Below, in pieces: positions 7,364 through 13,996 of a stretch of DNA of 40,169 nt. The notes under the pieces were generated by a model. That model ran no database searches and was not told where the DNA came from. It saw only the letters and a program-made list of their open reading frames with translations. Numbering within the stretch: the first letter of the stretch is position 1; each line of letters begins with the position of its first letter. The position numbers were made by a program, and so were the translations under genes. The DNA is from a bacterium (lineage in GTDB: Bacteria; Patescibacteriota; Saccharimonadia; CAILAD01; GCA-016700035), in the NCBI GenBank assembly GCA_020854115.1, contig JADZGC010000013.1, positions 1 through 40,169 on the forward strand. Direction: 5' to 3'.

Positions 7364-8017
7364 ATGACCAATAAATCCAACGACCTCAAACTCGCTGTCT
7401 TCGTGTCGGGCACAGGCTCGCTCCTCGAGCACATGCTCAAAAACGGGCTCGATGTATCGCTGGTCGTGGCTGAACAGGAATGCCGAGGGCTCAAGGTCGC
7501 CGAAGCAGTCGGGGTCGAGACACTTCTCTGGCGTCGTGAGGACTTCGGCTGGACAGAAGATTCACGTTGGCAAGATAAGCCAATGCGTGGCGAGTACTCG
7601 CAGATGCGTCGCGATTTCTCCAAGGCACTCGCACGGCATCTCAACAGCCAAGGCATCAATTTGATCGCCATGGCTGGCTTCGAGACAGTCCTGAGCGACG
7701 AGTTCTTCGACACCTTCAAGGGGCTGATCCTTAATAGCCACCCAGCACTCCTGCCTTCCTTCAAGGGTGGGCATGCGGTGCGAGATGCGCTCGAGTTTGG
7801 CGCCAAGGTCACCGGCACCACGATTCACGTGGCGACTGCCAAGGTCGACGATGGCACTGTCATTGGCCAATGGGCGGTCGAGATCAAGCCGGACGACGAC
7901 GAAGCCTCACTGCACGAACGCATCAAGCAGATCGAGCGCGTCAGATACTACGAGATCCTGGATCGCATGCTACGCGGAGGTATCCAAGTCTACTTGCCCG
8001 ACTACGAAGGAAAGTAG
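7364..8017 (+). CDS. purN: Phosphoribosylglycinamide formyltransferase-like protein (PurN family)
   Basis: A 217-residue formyltransferase-fold protein. VFVSGTGSLLEHML replaces the usual GxGSN phosphate loop. The LNSHPALLPSFKGGHAVRDAL segment carries the catalytic Asn124 and His126, and KVDDGTVIGQ carries the catalytic Asp (about 162). PurN transfers a formyl group from 10-formyl-THF to GAR in purine synthesis. An insertion around residues 63-95 (W-rich, charged) is unusual. No other purine gene is nearby, and reduced-genome CPR bacteria often lack the pathway, so it may act on another amine or be a relic. AAAGGA lies 5 nt before the ATG, and a strong terminator follows at 8031. Confidence 0.85.
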   Translation: MTNKSNDLKLAVFVSGTGSLLEHMLKNGLDVSLVVAEQECRGLKVAEAVGVETLLWRREDFGWTEDSRWQDKPMRGEYSQMRRDFSKALARHLNSQGINLIAMAGFETVLSDEFFDTFKGLILNSHPALLPSFKGGHAVRDALEFGAKVTGTTIHVATAKVDDGTVIGQWAVEIKPDDDEASLHERIKQIERVRYYEILDRMLRGGIQVYLPDYEGK

Positions 8018-8030
8018 ACGCCACAAAATG

Positions 8031-8058
8031 AGCCCCACGATATTTCGTGGGGCTTTTT
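8031..8058 (+). terminator. Rho-independent terminator after purN
   Basis: AGCCCCACGA (8031-8040) pairs perfectly with TCGTGGGGCT (8045-8054), followed by T5. The structure lies between two convergent genes. Confidence 0.9.
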
Positions 8059-8060
8059 GC

Positions 8061-8678
8061 TTACAAGAGACCGTCGATGTATCGCATGACCTCAGCGACC
8101 TTCGCCTCGAAGTCATCAGTAGCAGCGATGCGCACCTGATGCGGATGCTCTGCGTAAGCTTGCCAGATCCGCTCATCGACCGCGATCGCTTCATCTACCG
8201 TCTCGTAGCGAGCCTCGTTCGTTTCCGAACCAAACTGCTCAGGGTAAAGCTTTGCGAGCGTGTCGAGATGAATCACCAAATCGTACATACCCATCAGCTC
8301 GTCAAAGTTAGCGCCAAACATCCTTGCTAGCTCCCGACCGGTGATGCCGAGGTAGCCCGCGTTATCAAAGACCCCACGATCATGACCGATCAGTACCTGA
8401 CCACCAGTCTGCGCTCGGACCCGAGCCAGTCGCTCAAGTCCCTGCTGGGTATGGAAGATGCTGTGTTGAAGCGTGTCCATCCAAGCACCTGTCTGTAGAT
8501 CGACGAGATCACGCTTTGGCCAGAGATGCGTCAGAAGTACTGTCGCCACCTCGGGCACCACGATAATCCTGTCGCCATACACTTGCTCGATGCGCTTGAG
8601 GATCGTCGACTTGCCGCTCTGCGGGCCACCCTTTAGGACAAAAGTCTTGGTTTTAGTTTTTACCTGGGTTATGCTCAT
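8061..8678 (-). CDS. P-loop ATPase/kinase of the AAA_28 (NadR/Ttd14-like) type
   Basis: A 205-residue P-loop protein with Walker A GGPQSGKST (residues 17-25), VLIGHDRGVFDNAGYLG as the Walker B/DRG segment typical of AAA_28 kinases, and MYDLVIHLDTLAKLYP further on. The fold suggests a nucleotide or small-molecule kinase. Its start overlaps the last 4 nt of the upstream CYTH gene (ATGA), so the two are translationally coupled. In animal Ttd14 proteins an AAA_28-type domain and a CYTH-type domain occur in one chain; here the same pair is split into two ORFs in an operon. Substrate is unknown. Confidence 0.8.
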   Translation of the reverse strand: MSITQVKTKTKTFVLKGGPQSGKSTILKRIEQVYGDRIIVVPEVATVLLTHLWPKRDLVDLQTGAWMDTLQHSIFHTQQGLERLARVRAQTGGQVLIGHDRGVFDNAGYLGITGRELARMFGANFDELMGMYDLVIHLDTLAKLYPEQFGSETNEARYETVDEAIAVDERIWQAYAEHPHQVRIAATDDFEAKVAEVMRYIDGLL

Positions 8679-9202
8679 GCCTTTTCCTCCTTGTTTGGGA
8701 TGCCAAATAGCGCCAGATTCTTATTCTTGTAGCGCTTGTCGTCCGTCACCTCGATAGCAGAGCCAAAGCCAGGATAGAGCCGTGAGTCACGAATGTGGAC
8801 CAGCGTCTCCGCCAGTTCCTCCTCGGTCTTACCGGCACGGATACAATATTCTGCCTCGACTATCACCAGGCCTTCGAGTGCACCTTCGTACACATCGAGC
8901 TCCCATTTACGCATGTCGCCCGGCACTGTGTATCGAGTCTTCGTAATGACATGATCGGTCGCCGCAAGGAGCTGCGCGAAGACCCATGCAGGTATCTCAA
9001 CTTCCCACTCACTGCGCGCGATCGTGCCGTCGGATTTGACAGTCATCCATGAAGTCGTACCGTCGCTCCGAATTCGCAGTTCGCCCGGATCAGTGAGAAT
9101 ATACGCCTGTGTGAGTCGTTGTGCTGGAAACGCACTCAGCCACTCCTTGGTCGGCGGTTCAAGTAAGCGCCATTTACGCTCGACTTCGATTTGATCCGTC
9201 AT
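8675..9202 (-). CDS. CYTH-domain (triphosphate tunnel) phosphohydrolase
   Basis: A 175-residue CYTH protein. The diagnostic ExExK metal-triphosphate motif is at the N-terminus (E6-V-E8-R-K10), followed by alternating charged strands (ELRIRSDG, SEWEVEIP, KWELDVYEG, LVIVEAEY) that build the tunnel. Members hydrolyse inorganic triphosphate, thiamine triphosphate or nucleoside triphosphates. The start at 9202 has GGAGACGACA immediately upstream; a longer frame to 9319 runs into hairpin DNA and is rejected. It is translated just before and coupled to the P-loop kinase, suggesting joint action on one phosphorylated substrate (inference). Confidence 0.88.
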   Translation of the reverse strand: MTDQIEVERKWRLLEPPTKEWLSAFPAQRLTQAYILTDPGELRIRSDGTTSWMTVKSDGTIARSEWEVEIPAWVFAQLLAATDHVITKTRYTVPGDMRKWELDVYEGALEGLVIVEAEYCIRAGKTEEELAETLVHIRDSRLYPGFGSAIEVTDDKRYKNKNLALFGIPNKEEKA

Positions 9203-9300
9203 TGTCGTCTCCTTTTTTCTCAAGGTTCTGTTTTTAGCATAGGACTCAGATAAGTCCAGATATACCAATTTGTTTTGAGTTATTGAGTTGGCTGACTTTC

Positions 9301-9375
9301 GCCGGGGTGACCGGCTCATCAGGCGGGACTATCCCGCGAGTCAGGTGGGGAGGGGGCGCTGTGTGCGCCCCCTCC
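9301..9375. repeat. Three consecutive GC-rich hairpins
   Basis: GCCGG/CCGGC (9301-9315), GCGGGA/TCCCGC (9323-9337) and GGAGGGGGCGC (9349-9359) with GCGCCCCCTCC (9365-9375, loop TGTGT) lie in a row between the end of the zinc-ribbon gene and the CYTH promoter region. They probably terminate the minus-strand zinc-ribbon transcript, although a good T-run is missing. Confidence 0.7.
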
Positions 9376-9388
9376 GCGGGCAGGAGGC

Positions 9389-9955
9389 CTAGAGGTCGAG
9401 TATCTTGCGGCAGTCCTTGCAGATCCGCTTGAAGTCTCGTCCGTAGCCCTTCATGCCAGCCTTAGGCTTCAGCTCCCCGCAGAGTTGGCAGGTTGCTTTT
9501 CGACCGCAGGGCTTTTGGGGGGTCAGGCTGACCTTGGGGCTCGCTTGGCGGTTAAGTTGCGGTGCGATTCGTACCTGCCCTTCAGCTTCTTCTTGCTGTC
9601 CCCAGACCTCCTTTGTCTCTGCTGTCCTCAGCCAGTTGCGCGGCATCTCGCTGTGGTGCTGCTTGGCGGCTCGCACCCAGTCAGCCATCTCCCTGCGGAG
9701 GGTTGCCGGGTCGAGCGTGAGGCTCTCGGGCTTCGTGTCTTCGAGCGCCTGGTAGCGCTTCTCGGTCAGGTTACCCCAGAAGTGGTGAATGTAGGTGAGG
9801 AGGTCGAGCGCGGCCGGCTGGCCGTCGCGAGTTCCGTGAGCCCGCAGTAGGCTGTACCCGTAGGTGTAGGCGCCGTAAGCGCGGTCGCTCTTGTAGTCTC
9901 GGCCCTTGATTCGCTCGAGGTGGTCCAGGCTGAGGGCTTCTGTGGTGGTGGTCAT
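9389..9955 (-). CDS. Uncharacterised zinc-ribbon protein
   Basis: A 188-residue soluble protein that I do not recognise. The body (residues 10-110) is helical and rich in Y, R and W. The C-terminus has CQLCGELKPK...RICKDCRKILDL, a CxxC...CxxC zinc-ribbon or treble-clef-type pattern. GGGAGAAACGG before the ATG at 9955 supports this start over 10009. The gene is visibly richer in GC and CTG/GAG codons than its neighbours and is flanked by strong GC hairpins on one side and AT-rich DNA on the other, which suggests acquisition. It is divergent from the TrmB-like regulator and may be its target. No function is assigned. Confidence 0.7.
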   Translation of the reverse strand: MTTTTEALSLDHLERIKGRDYKSDRAYGAYTYGYSLLRAHGTRDGQPAALDLLTYIHHFWGNLTEKRYQALEDTKPESLTLDPATLRREMADWVRAAKQHHSEMPRNWLRTAETKEVWGQQEEAEGQVRIAPQLNRQASPKVSLTPQKPCGRKATCQLCGELKPKAGMKGYGRDFKRICKDCRKILDL

Positions 9956-10043
9956 CCGTTTCTCCCTTGTCCAGGTGCGCCGCGGGGGTGTTCCCGAGGT
10001 CTGAAGCATTATGTCATACTTTGTTTATTTTGTAAATATATAT

Positions 10044-10117
10044 ACAACAGTATATTCATTTATATCTGTTGTTTATTTGTATTTTTTGTCGTAATTTGTC
10101 CGACAATATGCTATAAT
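10044..10117 (+). promoter_or_regulatory. TrmB-gene promoter (extended -10, leaderless) with candidate operators
   Basis: TGCTATAAT ends at 10117, exactly 6 nt before the ATG at 10124, implying a leaderless mRNA. Upstream are ACAACAG (10044-10050) with its inverted copy CTGTTGT (10066-10072), and TTGTC-C-GACAA (10096-10106) just before the -10. These are candidate operators for the adjacent regulator. The flanking 9956-10123 is very AT-rich. Confidence 0.55.
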
Positions 10118-10123
10118 TGAAGC

Positions 10124-10900
10124 ATGAATGAAGACACACTCATCCAGCTCGGACTTAACCAAGCCCAGGCTAAAATCTACCTACTCCTCATCCAAAACGG
10201 CCTGATGACGCCACCGAAGATCGCAGAGCTCGCACAAGAAAGCCGCACAAATGCCTACACTGTCCTCGATAAGCTCGAAGAGCTTGGACTCGTCAAGCGC
10301 ACCCGGTCAGGTAAAAAACTTGCCTATGAGCCGGAGAATCCGGTCGCGCTCGAGCGCCTCATGGAAAAACGACGCAAAGAAGTCCACCAAGCTGAGCAGC
10401 GAGTCAAAGAGTCTATGCCCGCGCTGCTAAACTATTTCTACACCTATCAGAATCGACCTGGAGTGCGCTACTTCGAAGGTAAAGATGGCATCATGGAGCT
10501 CTATCTCGATCAGCTGCGAACCAAGCAAGATATTTATTTCATCAGATCAGATGGTGACATAAACTTACTCGGCCCCAAGATCTACGACATCATTAATAAG
10601 CGTCACGAGCTCGGCCTAAAAGTGCACGGCATAGAAGCCGCAGAAGCAGATGTTATCAAATATGCTCGTGAAAATGACCAAAGATTAGGACGTGAGATGG
10701 CTTGGTATCCACCCAACACCTATGACGAACCTGTAAATATCTATACCTACGGCAATAAGGTGGCCATCATCTCCTATGCCGAGGAGACAATTGGTGTGCT
10801 TATCGAGTCGCCCCAGATAGCCGCTGCGTTTAAACAGCTCCACGCGATAGTCAAGGTTGGAGCCGAGACACTCCTAGAGTCAGCTACTTCTTCGCAATAG
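10124..10900 (+). CDS. TrmB-family transcriptional regulator
   Basis: A 258-residue protein. Residues 1-75 form a winged helix: LIQLGLNQAQAKIYLLLIQNG, KIAELAQESRTNAYTVLDKLEELGLV, then a basic wing. A coiled segment (80-105) follows, and then a sensor domain starting RYFEGKDGIMELYLDQLRTKQD, typical of TrmB proteins in CPR genomes. TrmB regulators bind DNA in response to sugars or other ligands; the ligand here is unknown. The gene has a leaderless extended -10 promoter with inverted repeats that may serve autoregulation. Its last 17 nt overlap the end of convergent comF. Confidence 0.88.
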   Translation: MNEDTLIQLGLNQAQAKIYLLLIQNGLMTPPKIAELAQESRTNAYTVLDKLEELGLVKRTRSGKKLAYEPENPVALERLMEKRRKEVHQAEQRVKESMPALLNYFYTYQNRPGVRYFEGKDGIMELYLDQLRTKQDIYFIRSDGDINLLGPKIYDIINKRHELGLKVHGIEAAEADVIKYARENDQRLGREMAWYPPNTYDEPVNIYTYGNKVAIISYAEETIGVLIESPQIAAAFKQLHAIVKVGAETLLESATSSQ

Positions 10901-11543
10901 CCACACAGTAAATAGGTCCCGAACCAGCCGACTTGAGAGTCTTGGCACACTCGGTCACCGTCGCACCGGTCGTAATCACATCGTCGATCAATAAAATGCG
11001 CTTGCCAGCCAATACCTCACCATTCTTGGCTACAAAATTATCTTTCACCTGTCGCCACCGAGCCTGTTTCCCAGCTCCAACCTGAGGTATGTGTCGTGTA
11101 CGTTCCAAGAGCTCGACATACGGCTTACGCGTCAGGCGTGACAATTCGCGAGCGATGAGCTGTGGTGCTACATAGCCTCGCTGTCGCTTGCGCTGCGACG
11201 TGTCCGGCACGAAGCTAATCACGTCATAAAACGACAGGGGAGTATCCTTGATCACCGCCGCTATCGAGCGAGCAATATCTTCGCGCCCTTCATATTTCAA
11301 TCCATACACAACCGTCTCCGCTGTCGTATCAAAGCGCCAGAGCATCGTACAGCGGCGGATTGGCGTACGCCACTGACAGCGCGCGCAGACCCGCTCGTCC
11401 TTAGTAGTGGCATTGCACAAGTAGCAGGTACTCGTGCGTTCAATAAGGCTATGTAACTGACAATCAGTACACACGCCAGCCCCCTCATCGTTGCACAAAA
11501 TACAACGGTCTGGAGCGATTAATCTGGAAAATAGCTTCAACAT
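10884..11543 (-). CDS. comF: ComF family phosphoribosyltransferase-like protein
   Basis: A 219-residue ComF homologue. The N-terminus has a double zinc-finger pattern (CILC...CTDC, CYLC...CARC). The C-terminus has a type I phosphoribosyltransferase PRPP loop, KRILLIDDVITTGATV, preceded by RKRQRGYVAPQLIARELS. ComF is needed for DNA uptake in naturally competent bacteria, probably helping to bring single-stranded DNA into the cytoplasm. It stands alone here, divergent from hsp20, whose -35 box overlaps its start codon. Confidence 0.93.
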   Translation of the reverse strand: MLKLFSRLIAPDRCILCNDEGAGVCTDCQLHSLIERTSTCYLCNATTKDERVCARCQWRTPIRRCTMLWRFDTTAETVVYGLKYEGREDIARSIAAVIKDTPLSFYDVISFVPDTSQRKRQRGYVAPQLIARELSRLTRKPYVELLERTRHIPQVGAGKQARWRQVKDNFVAKNGEVLAGKRILLIDDVITTGATVTECAKTLKSAGSGPIYCVAIAKK

Positions 11544-11544
11544 C

Positions 11545-11574
11545 TTGATTATTCTCTAAAAACCTGGCTATAAT
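11545..11574 (+). promoter_or_regulatory. hsp20 promoter
   Basis: TTGATT (11545-11550) and TATAAT (11569-11574) are 18 bp apart, about 43 nt before the ATG. No CIRCE-like inverted repeat is seen. Confidence 0.7.
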
Positions 11575-11617
11575 ACGTGCTAAGATCGGTGATAGTAAAG
11601 GATAAGGAGTTTTGCAT

Positions 11618-12064
11618 ATGGCACGACGGAACAACCCAGACGAAGAAATCCTGCAAGACGAATTTCTCGATGATACCACCAACACGCCAGATGAGTGGAT
11701 GGGGGATCAAGATCTTGAGGAGTTTGAAGGTCAGCTTGCAGTTGACGTCTATCAGACAAAAGATTCAGTAGTAGTGAAGGCACCGATTGCCGGTGTCCGG
11801 CCAGAAGACATTGATATCGCAATCAGTGAAGATGTGATGACCATTCGCGGTGATCGCAAGGAAGAAACAGTAGTTGAGAAGGAGCATTATTATGTCCAAG
11901 AATGTTTCTGGGGCAGTTTCTCACGCTCGATCATCTTGCCTACTTCTACGATTGCCGAGAAGGCACAAGCTACTCTGAAGGACGGCGTACTTACAGTCGT
12001 CGTACCAAAGGTAGTCCAAGAAGACAAGATCAAGAAGATCAAAGTGAAGCCAGTCGGCAGCTAA
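11618..12064 (+). CDS. Hsp20/alpha-crystallin small heat-shock protein
   Basis: A 148-residue small heat-shock chaperone. After an acidic N-terminal arm comes the alpha-crystallin domain: DVYQTKDSVVVKAPIAGVRPEDIDIAI, DVMTIRGDRKEE, CFWGSFSRSIILP, and ATLKDGVLTVVVPK with the conserved G-x-L strand. It binds unfolding proteins as oligomers. The ATG at 11618 follows AAGGAG by 8 nt; a TTG at 11612 is less likely. It has its own sigma70-type promoter and ends in an 18-bp terminator. Confidence 0.95.
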   Translation: MARRNNPDEEILQDEFLDDTTNTPDEWMGDQDLEEFEGQLAVDVYQTKDSVVVKAPIAGVRPEDIDIAISEDVMTIRGDRKEETVVEKEHYYVQECFWGSFSRSIILPTSTIAEKAQATLKDGVLTVVVPKVVQEDKIKKIKVKPVGS

Positions 12065-12077
12065 CACGCCGAATAAA

Positions 12078-12118
12078 CCATATCAAAAAAGCCGCGACAA
12101 GCGGCTTTTTTGATATGG
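12078..12118. terminator. Bidirectional terminator between hsp20 and the pilin genes
   Basis: A perfect 18-bp stem (12078-12095 with 12101-12118, loop GACAA). The arm carries A6 on one side and T6 on the other, so it can act for the plus-strand hsp20 and the minus-strand pilin gene. Confidence 0.92.
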
Positions 12119-12133
12119 GGCTGGAGATTAGGA

Positions 12134-12514
12134 CTATAAGAACTGATCAAGTACGAAGTTGACAATAGCGTAGGCGAGGAGTGACACAACCAAGCCGATA
12201 GCTGCATACAAGATCGTGTCCTTAGCGGCAGCGGTATTCTTCGGATCACCGCCAGACAGTACGTAGCGCAGGCCGCCGACGATGATGACGATCACTGAGG
12301 CTACACCTACGATGAAGAGTAGCGTATTGACAGTAGCTTGCACGCCACTCTGCACAGTCAAGCCGCTACCCGTATTACCACACTCTGCGCCGCCATATAT
12401 ATCGATTGGACCACAGGCAGCCATTGCAGAACGAACAAGTGTAGTAGGCAATGCAGCAAGAGTAATGCCAATCGCAGTAGCTTTTGACAGGAAGTTTGTA
12501 GCAAATTGATACAT
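12134..12514 (-). CDS. T4SS pilin-like protein (TrbC/VirB2 type), copy 1
   Basis: A 126-residue precursor. A signal peptide ends near SAMA-ACGPID. The mature part has two hydrophobic helices, VNTLLFIVGVASVIVIIVGGLRYV and TILYAAIGLVVSLLAYAIVNFVL, joined by the short polar loop SGGDPKNTAAAK. This is the layout of TrbC/VirB2 conjugative pilins and the T4SS pilin family common in CPR bacteria. The ATG at 12514 has AAGGAG 7 nt upstream. Copy 2 lies 16 nt upstream, and the helix-coding DNA of the two is nearly identical (82 of 85 nt). It probably polymerises or forms a membrane channel for the adjacent secretion system. Confidence 0.88.
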   Translation of the reverse strand: MYQFATNFLSKATAIGITLAALPTTLVRSAMAACGPIDIYGGAECGNTGSGLTVQSGVQATVNTLLFIVGVASVIVIIVGGLRYVLSGGDPKNTAAAKDTILYAAIGLVVSLLAYAIVNFVLDQFL

Positions 12515-12530
12515 GATAATCTCCTTATTT

Positions 12531-12905
12531 TTATCTAAACTGACCAAGTACGAAGTTCACGATCGCATAAGCCAGTAACGAGACTACAAGTCCAATGGCA
12601 GCATACATGATCGTGTCCTTAGCGGCAGCGGTATTCTTCGGATCGCCACCAGATAGTACGTAGCGCAGGCCGCCGACGATGATGACGATCACTGCCGAGA
12701 TACCTGTAATGTAGAGCAAGATATTAATTGCTCGCTGAACCGCTGTTTGGGTAGATACTGACTGGGGACCGCAAGCGATACCACCAAGCGTACCTTGATC
12801 TATGCCGCCACAGGCAGCATGTCCATGCCCAATAACTAAGCTTGAACCAATTATGATAGTCAACAGTACAAAGCCGACCGCATACAGAGATCTAAGTTTC
12901 TTCAT
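12531..12905 (-). CDS. T4SS pilin-like protein, copy 2
   Basis: A 124-residue paralogue of the neighbouring pilin, with a signal peptide ending near GHGHA-ACGG and the same two-helix mature part with a GGDPKN loop. Its N-terminal half differs from copy 1, while the DNA for the loop and helices is almost the same, suggesting a recent duplication or gene conversion. The start at 12905 is chosen because TACAAT (12912-12917, minus strand) lies exactly 6 nt upstream, indicating a leaderless transcript. No Shine-Dalgarno is visible. A 12962 start would read through the upstream terminator hairpin. Confidence 0.87.
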   Translation of the reverse strand: MKKLRSLYAVGFVLLTIIIGSSLVIGHGHAACGGIDQGTLGGIACGPQSVSTQTAVQRAINILLYITGISAVIVIIVGGLRYVLSGGDPKNTAAAKDTIMYAAIGLVVSLLAYAIVNFVLGQFR

Positions 12906-12941
12906 ACCGATATTGTACCCTATAGGCACTATATATAACAA

Positions 12942-12964
12942 AAATGCCCCATGGAGGGGCATTT
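12942..12964 (-). terminator. Terminator after pilin gene 3
   Basis: AAATGCCCC/GGGGCATTT, a 9-bp stem with loop ATGGA, followed by TTTTGTT on the minus strand. It separates pilin 3 from pilins 1 and 2. Confidence 0.85.
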
Positions 12965-12982
12965 ATTGATGGTAGATATCCC

Positions 12983-13357
12983 TTAAGAGAACTGACCAAG
13001 TACGAAGTTTACAATTGCGTAGGCGAGCAGTGCTACGACAATTCCGATCACCGCATAGAGGATGGTGTCCTTAGCAGCCGTAACATTCTGCTGGTTGCCA
13101 GCCGAGAAGACATAACGAAAACCACCAATGATGAGCATGATGACGGCCACAACGCCTATGGCGAAGAGCATGGTGTTGGTGACGACCTGGATCTGACTGA
13201 CGAGATCATCTTGCTGTTCCGCGGTCTTTGCGCTATTCGCACCCTCCGAGATCCCACCGACCGCCGCATGAGCTGTGCCGGTAAGTGTAGTTACTACAAC
13301 TGCGTTACCAGCGAGTGAGAGAGCACCTTTTTTCAATAAATCTTGAGCATTCGCCAT
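12983..13357 (-). CDS. T4SS pilin-like protein, copy 3
   Basis: A 124-residue pilin-like precursor with a signal peptide ending about GTAHA-AVGG and two membrane helices (TMLFAIGVVAVIMLIIGGFRYV and TILYAVIGIVVALLAYAIVNFVLGQF) flanking SAGNQQNVTAAKD. It is more divergent than copies 1 and 2; the loop lacks the GDP motif. AGGAG lies upstream of the ATG. It is a separate unit, as a terminator follows directly and a 112-nt gap precedes it. It probably encodes another subunit of the T4SS surface structure. Confidence 0.87.
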   Translation of the reverse strand: MANAQDLLKKGALSLAGNAVVVTTLTGTAHAAVGGISEGANSAKTAEQQDDLVSQIQVVTNTMLFAIGVVAVIMLIIGGFRYVFSAGNQQNVTAAKDTILYAVIGIVVALLAYAIVNFVLGQFS

Positions 13358-13469
13358 GATTGTTTAGTATCTCCTAAATAATTGCTTTTACTTATGGGCA
13401 CTAATACTGCGCCGTTGCACATATTCTACGTCAGCTTCTTGGTATAAGCAAGTTATGCTTACGAAATAA

Positions 13470-13991
13470 TTATCGTAGCTGACTATTTATAAATACGAGT
13501 CCACCACTCCCAACCAACGCAACCACGATACCTATCGCAGCATATAAGATTGCGTCTTTTGCGATCTTCGTCTTCCCAGGATCGCCAGCAGAGTATACAT
13601 AAAGCATACCGGCAATGATCATAATGATCACAGCGGTAATACCAATAACATACATGAATACCTGGATTGAGTCTGTTATCAACGGTACAATGTCATACTT
13701 ATCAGTCACGCGGGGGAATATAAACTCAACCAACGAACGGGCAAGGATTGCCACAGCAAAGCCTACAGCAGTGTAGATAATTGACTGGAGCGCTTGCTTG
13801 GTCTTATCGGGTCTACCTACCGAGATTACATACTGGAAGCCGCTATACACCATCATAAATGAACCAATAACACCAACGAGGTATGTAAGGAAGCGAAATA
13901 TATTGTTTAACAGCTCTGGTAACGTGCCTGGCCCTTGTTGTAGTGTGCCCGGCACTCCTATAGCCGCTATGAGTAATTGCATCGCCCTCAT
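13470..13991 (-). CDS. Tandem two-domain T4SS pilin-like membrane protein
   Basis: A 173-residue protein with two pilin-like units in one chain. Unit 1 has GVIGSFMMVYSGFQYVISVGRPDKTKQALQ plus a second helix. Unit 2 has IGITAVIIMIIAGMLYVYSAGDPGKTKIAKD plus TILYAAIGIVV-like helix AILYAAIGIVVALV. Each repeats the helix-(S-G-x-P-x-K)-helix layout of the single-unit pilins. No classical signal peptide with an AxA site is evident. AAGGAG precedes the start at 13991, and the upstream gene ends 5 nt before it, so the two are co-transcribed. A fused pilin dimer could be a pilus-base or adaptor subunit (inference). Confidence 0.8.
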   Translation of the reverse strand: MRAMQLLIAAIGVPGTLQQGPGTLPELLNNIFRFLTYLVGVIGSFMMVYSGFQYVISVGRPDKTKQALQSIIYTAVGFAVAILARSLVEFIFPRVTDKYDIVPLITDSIQVFMYVIGITAVIIMIIAGMLYVYSAGDPGKTKIAKDAILYAAIGIVVALVGSGGLVFINSQLR

Positions 13992-13996
13992 AAATC

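Noticed and set aside
9203-9319. N-terminal extension of the CYTH protein
   Set aside because: The extra residues come from the hairpin-adjacent intergenic DNA, and a clear GGAG precedes the ATG at 9202.
12906-12962. Longer start for pilin 2
   Set aside because: It would translate the terminator hairpin of pilin 3; a -10 box lies between the two possible starts.
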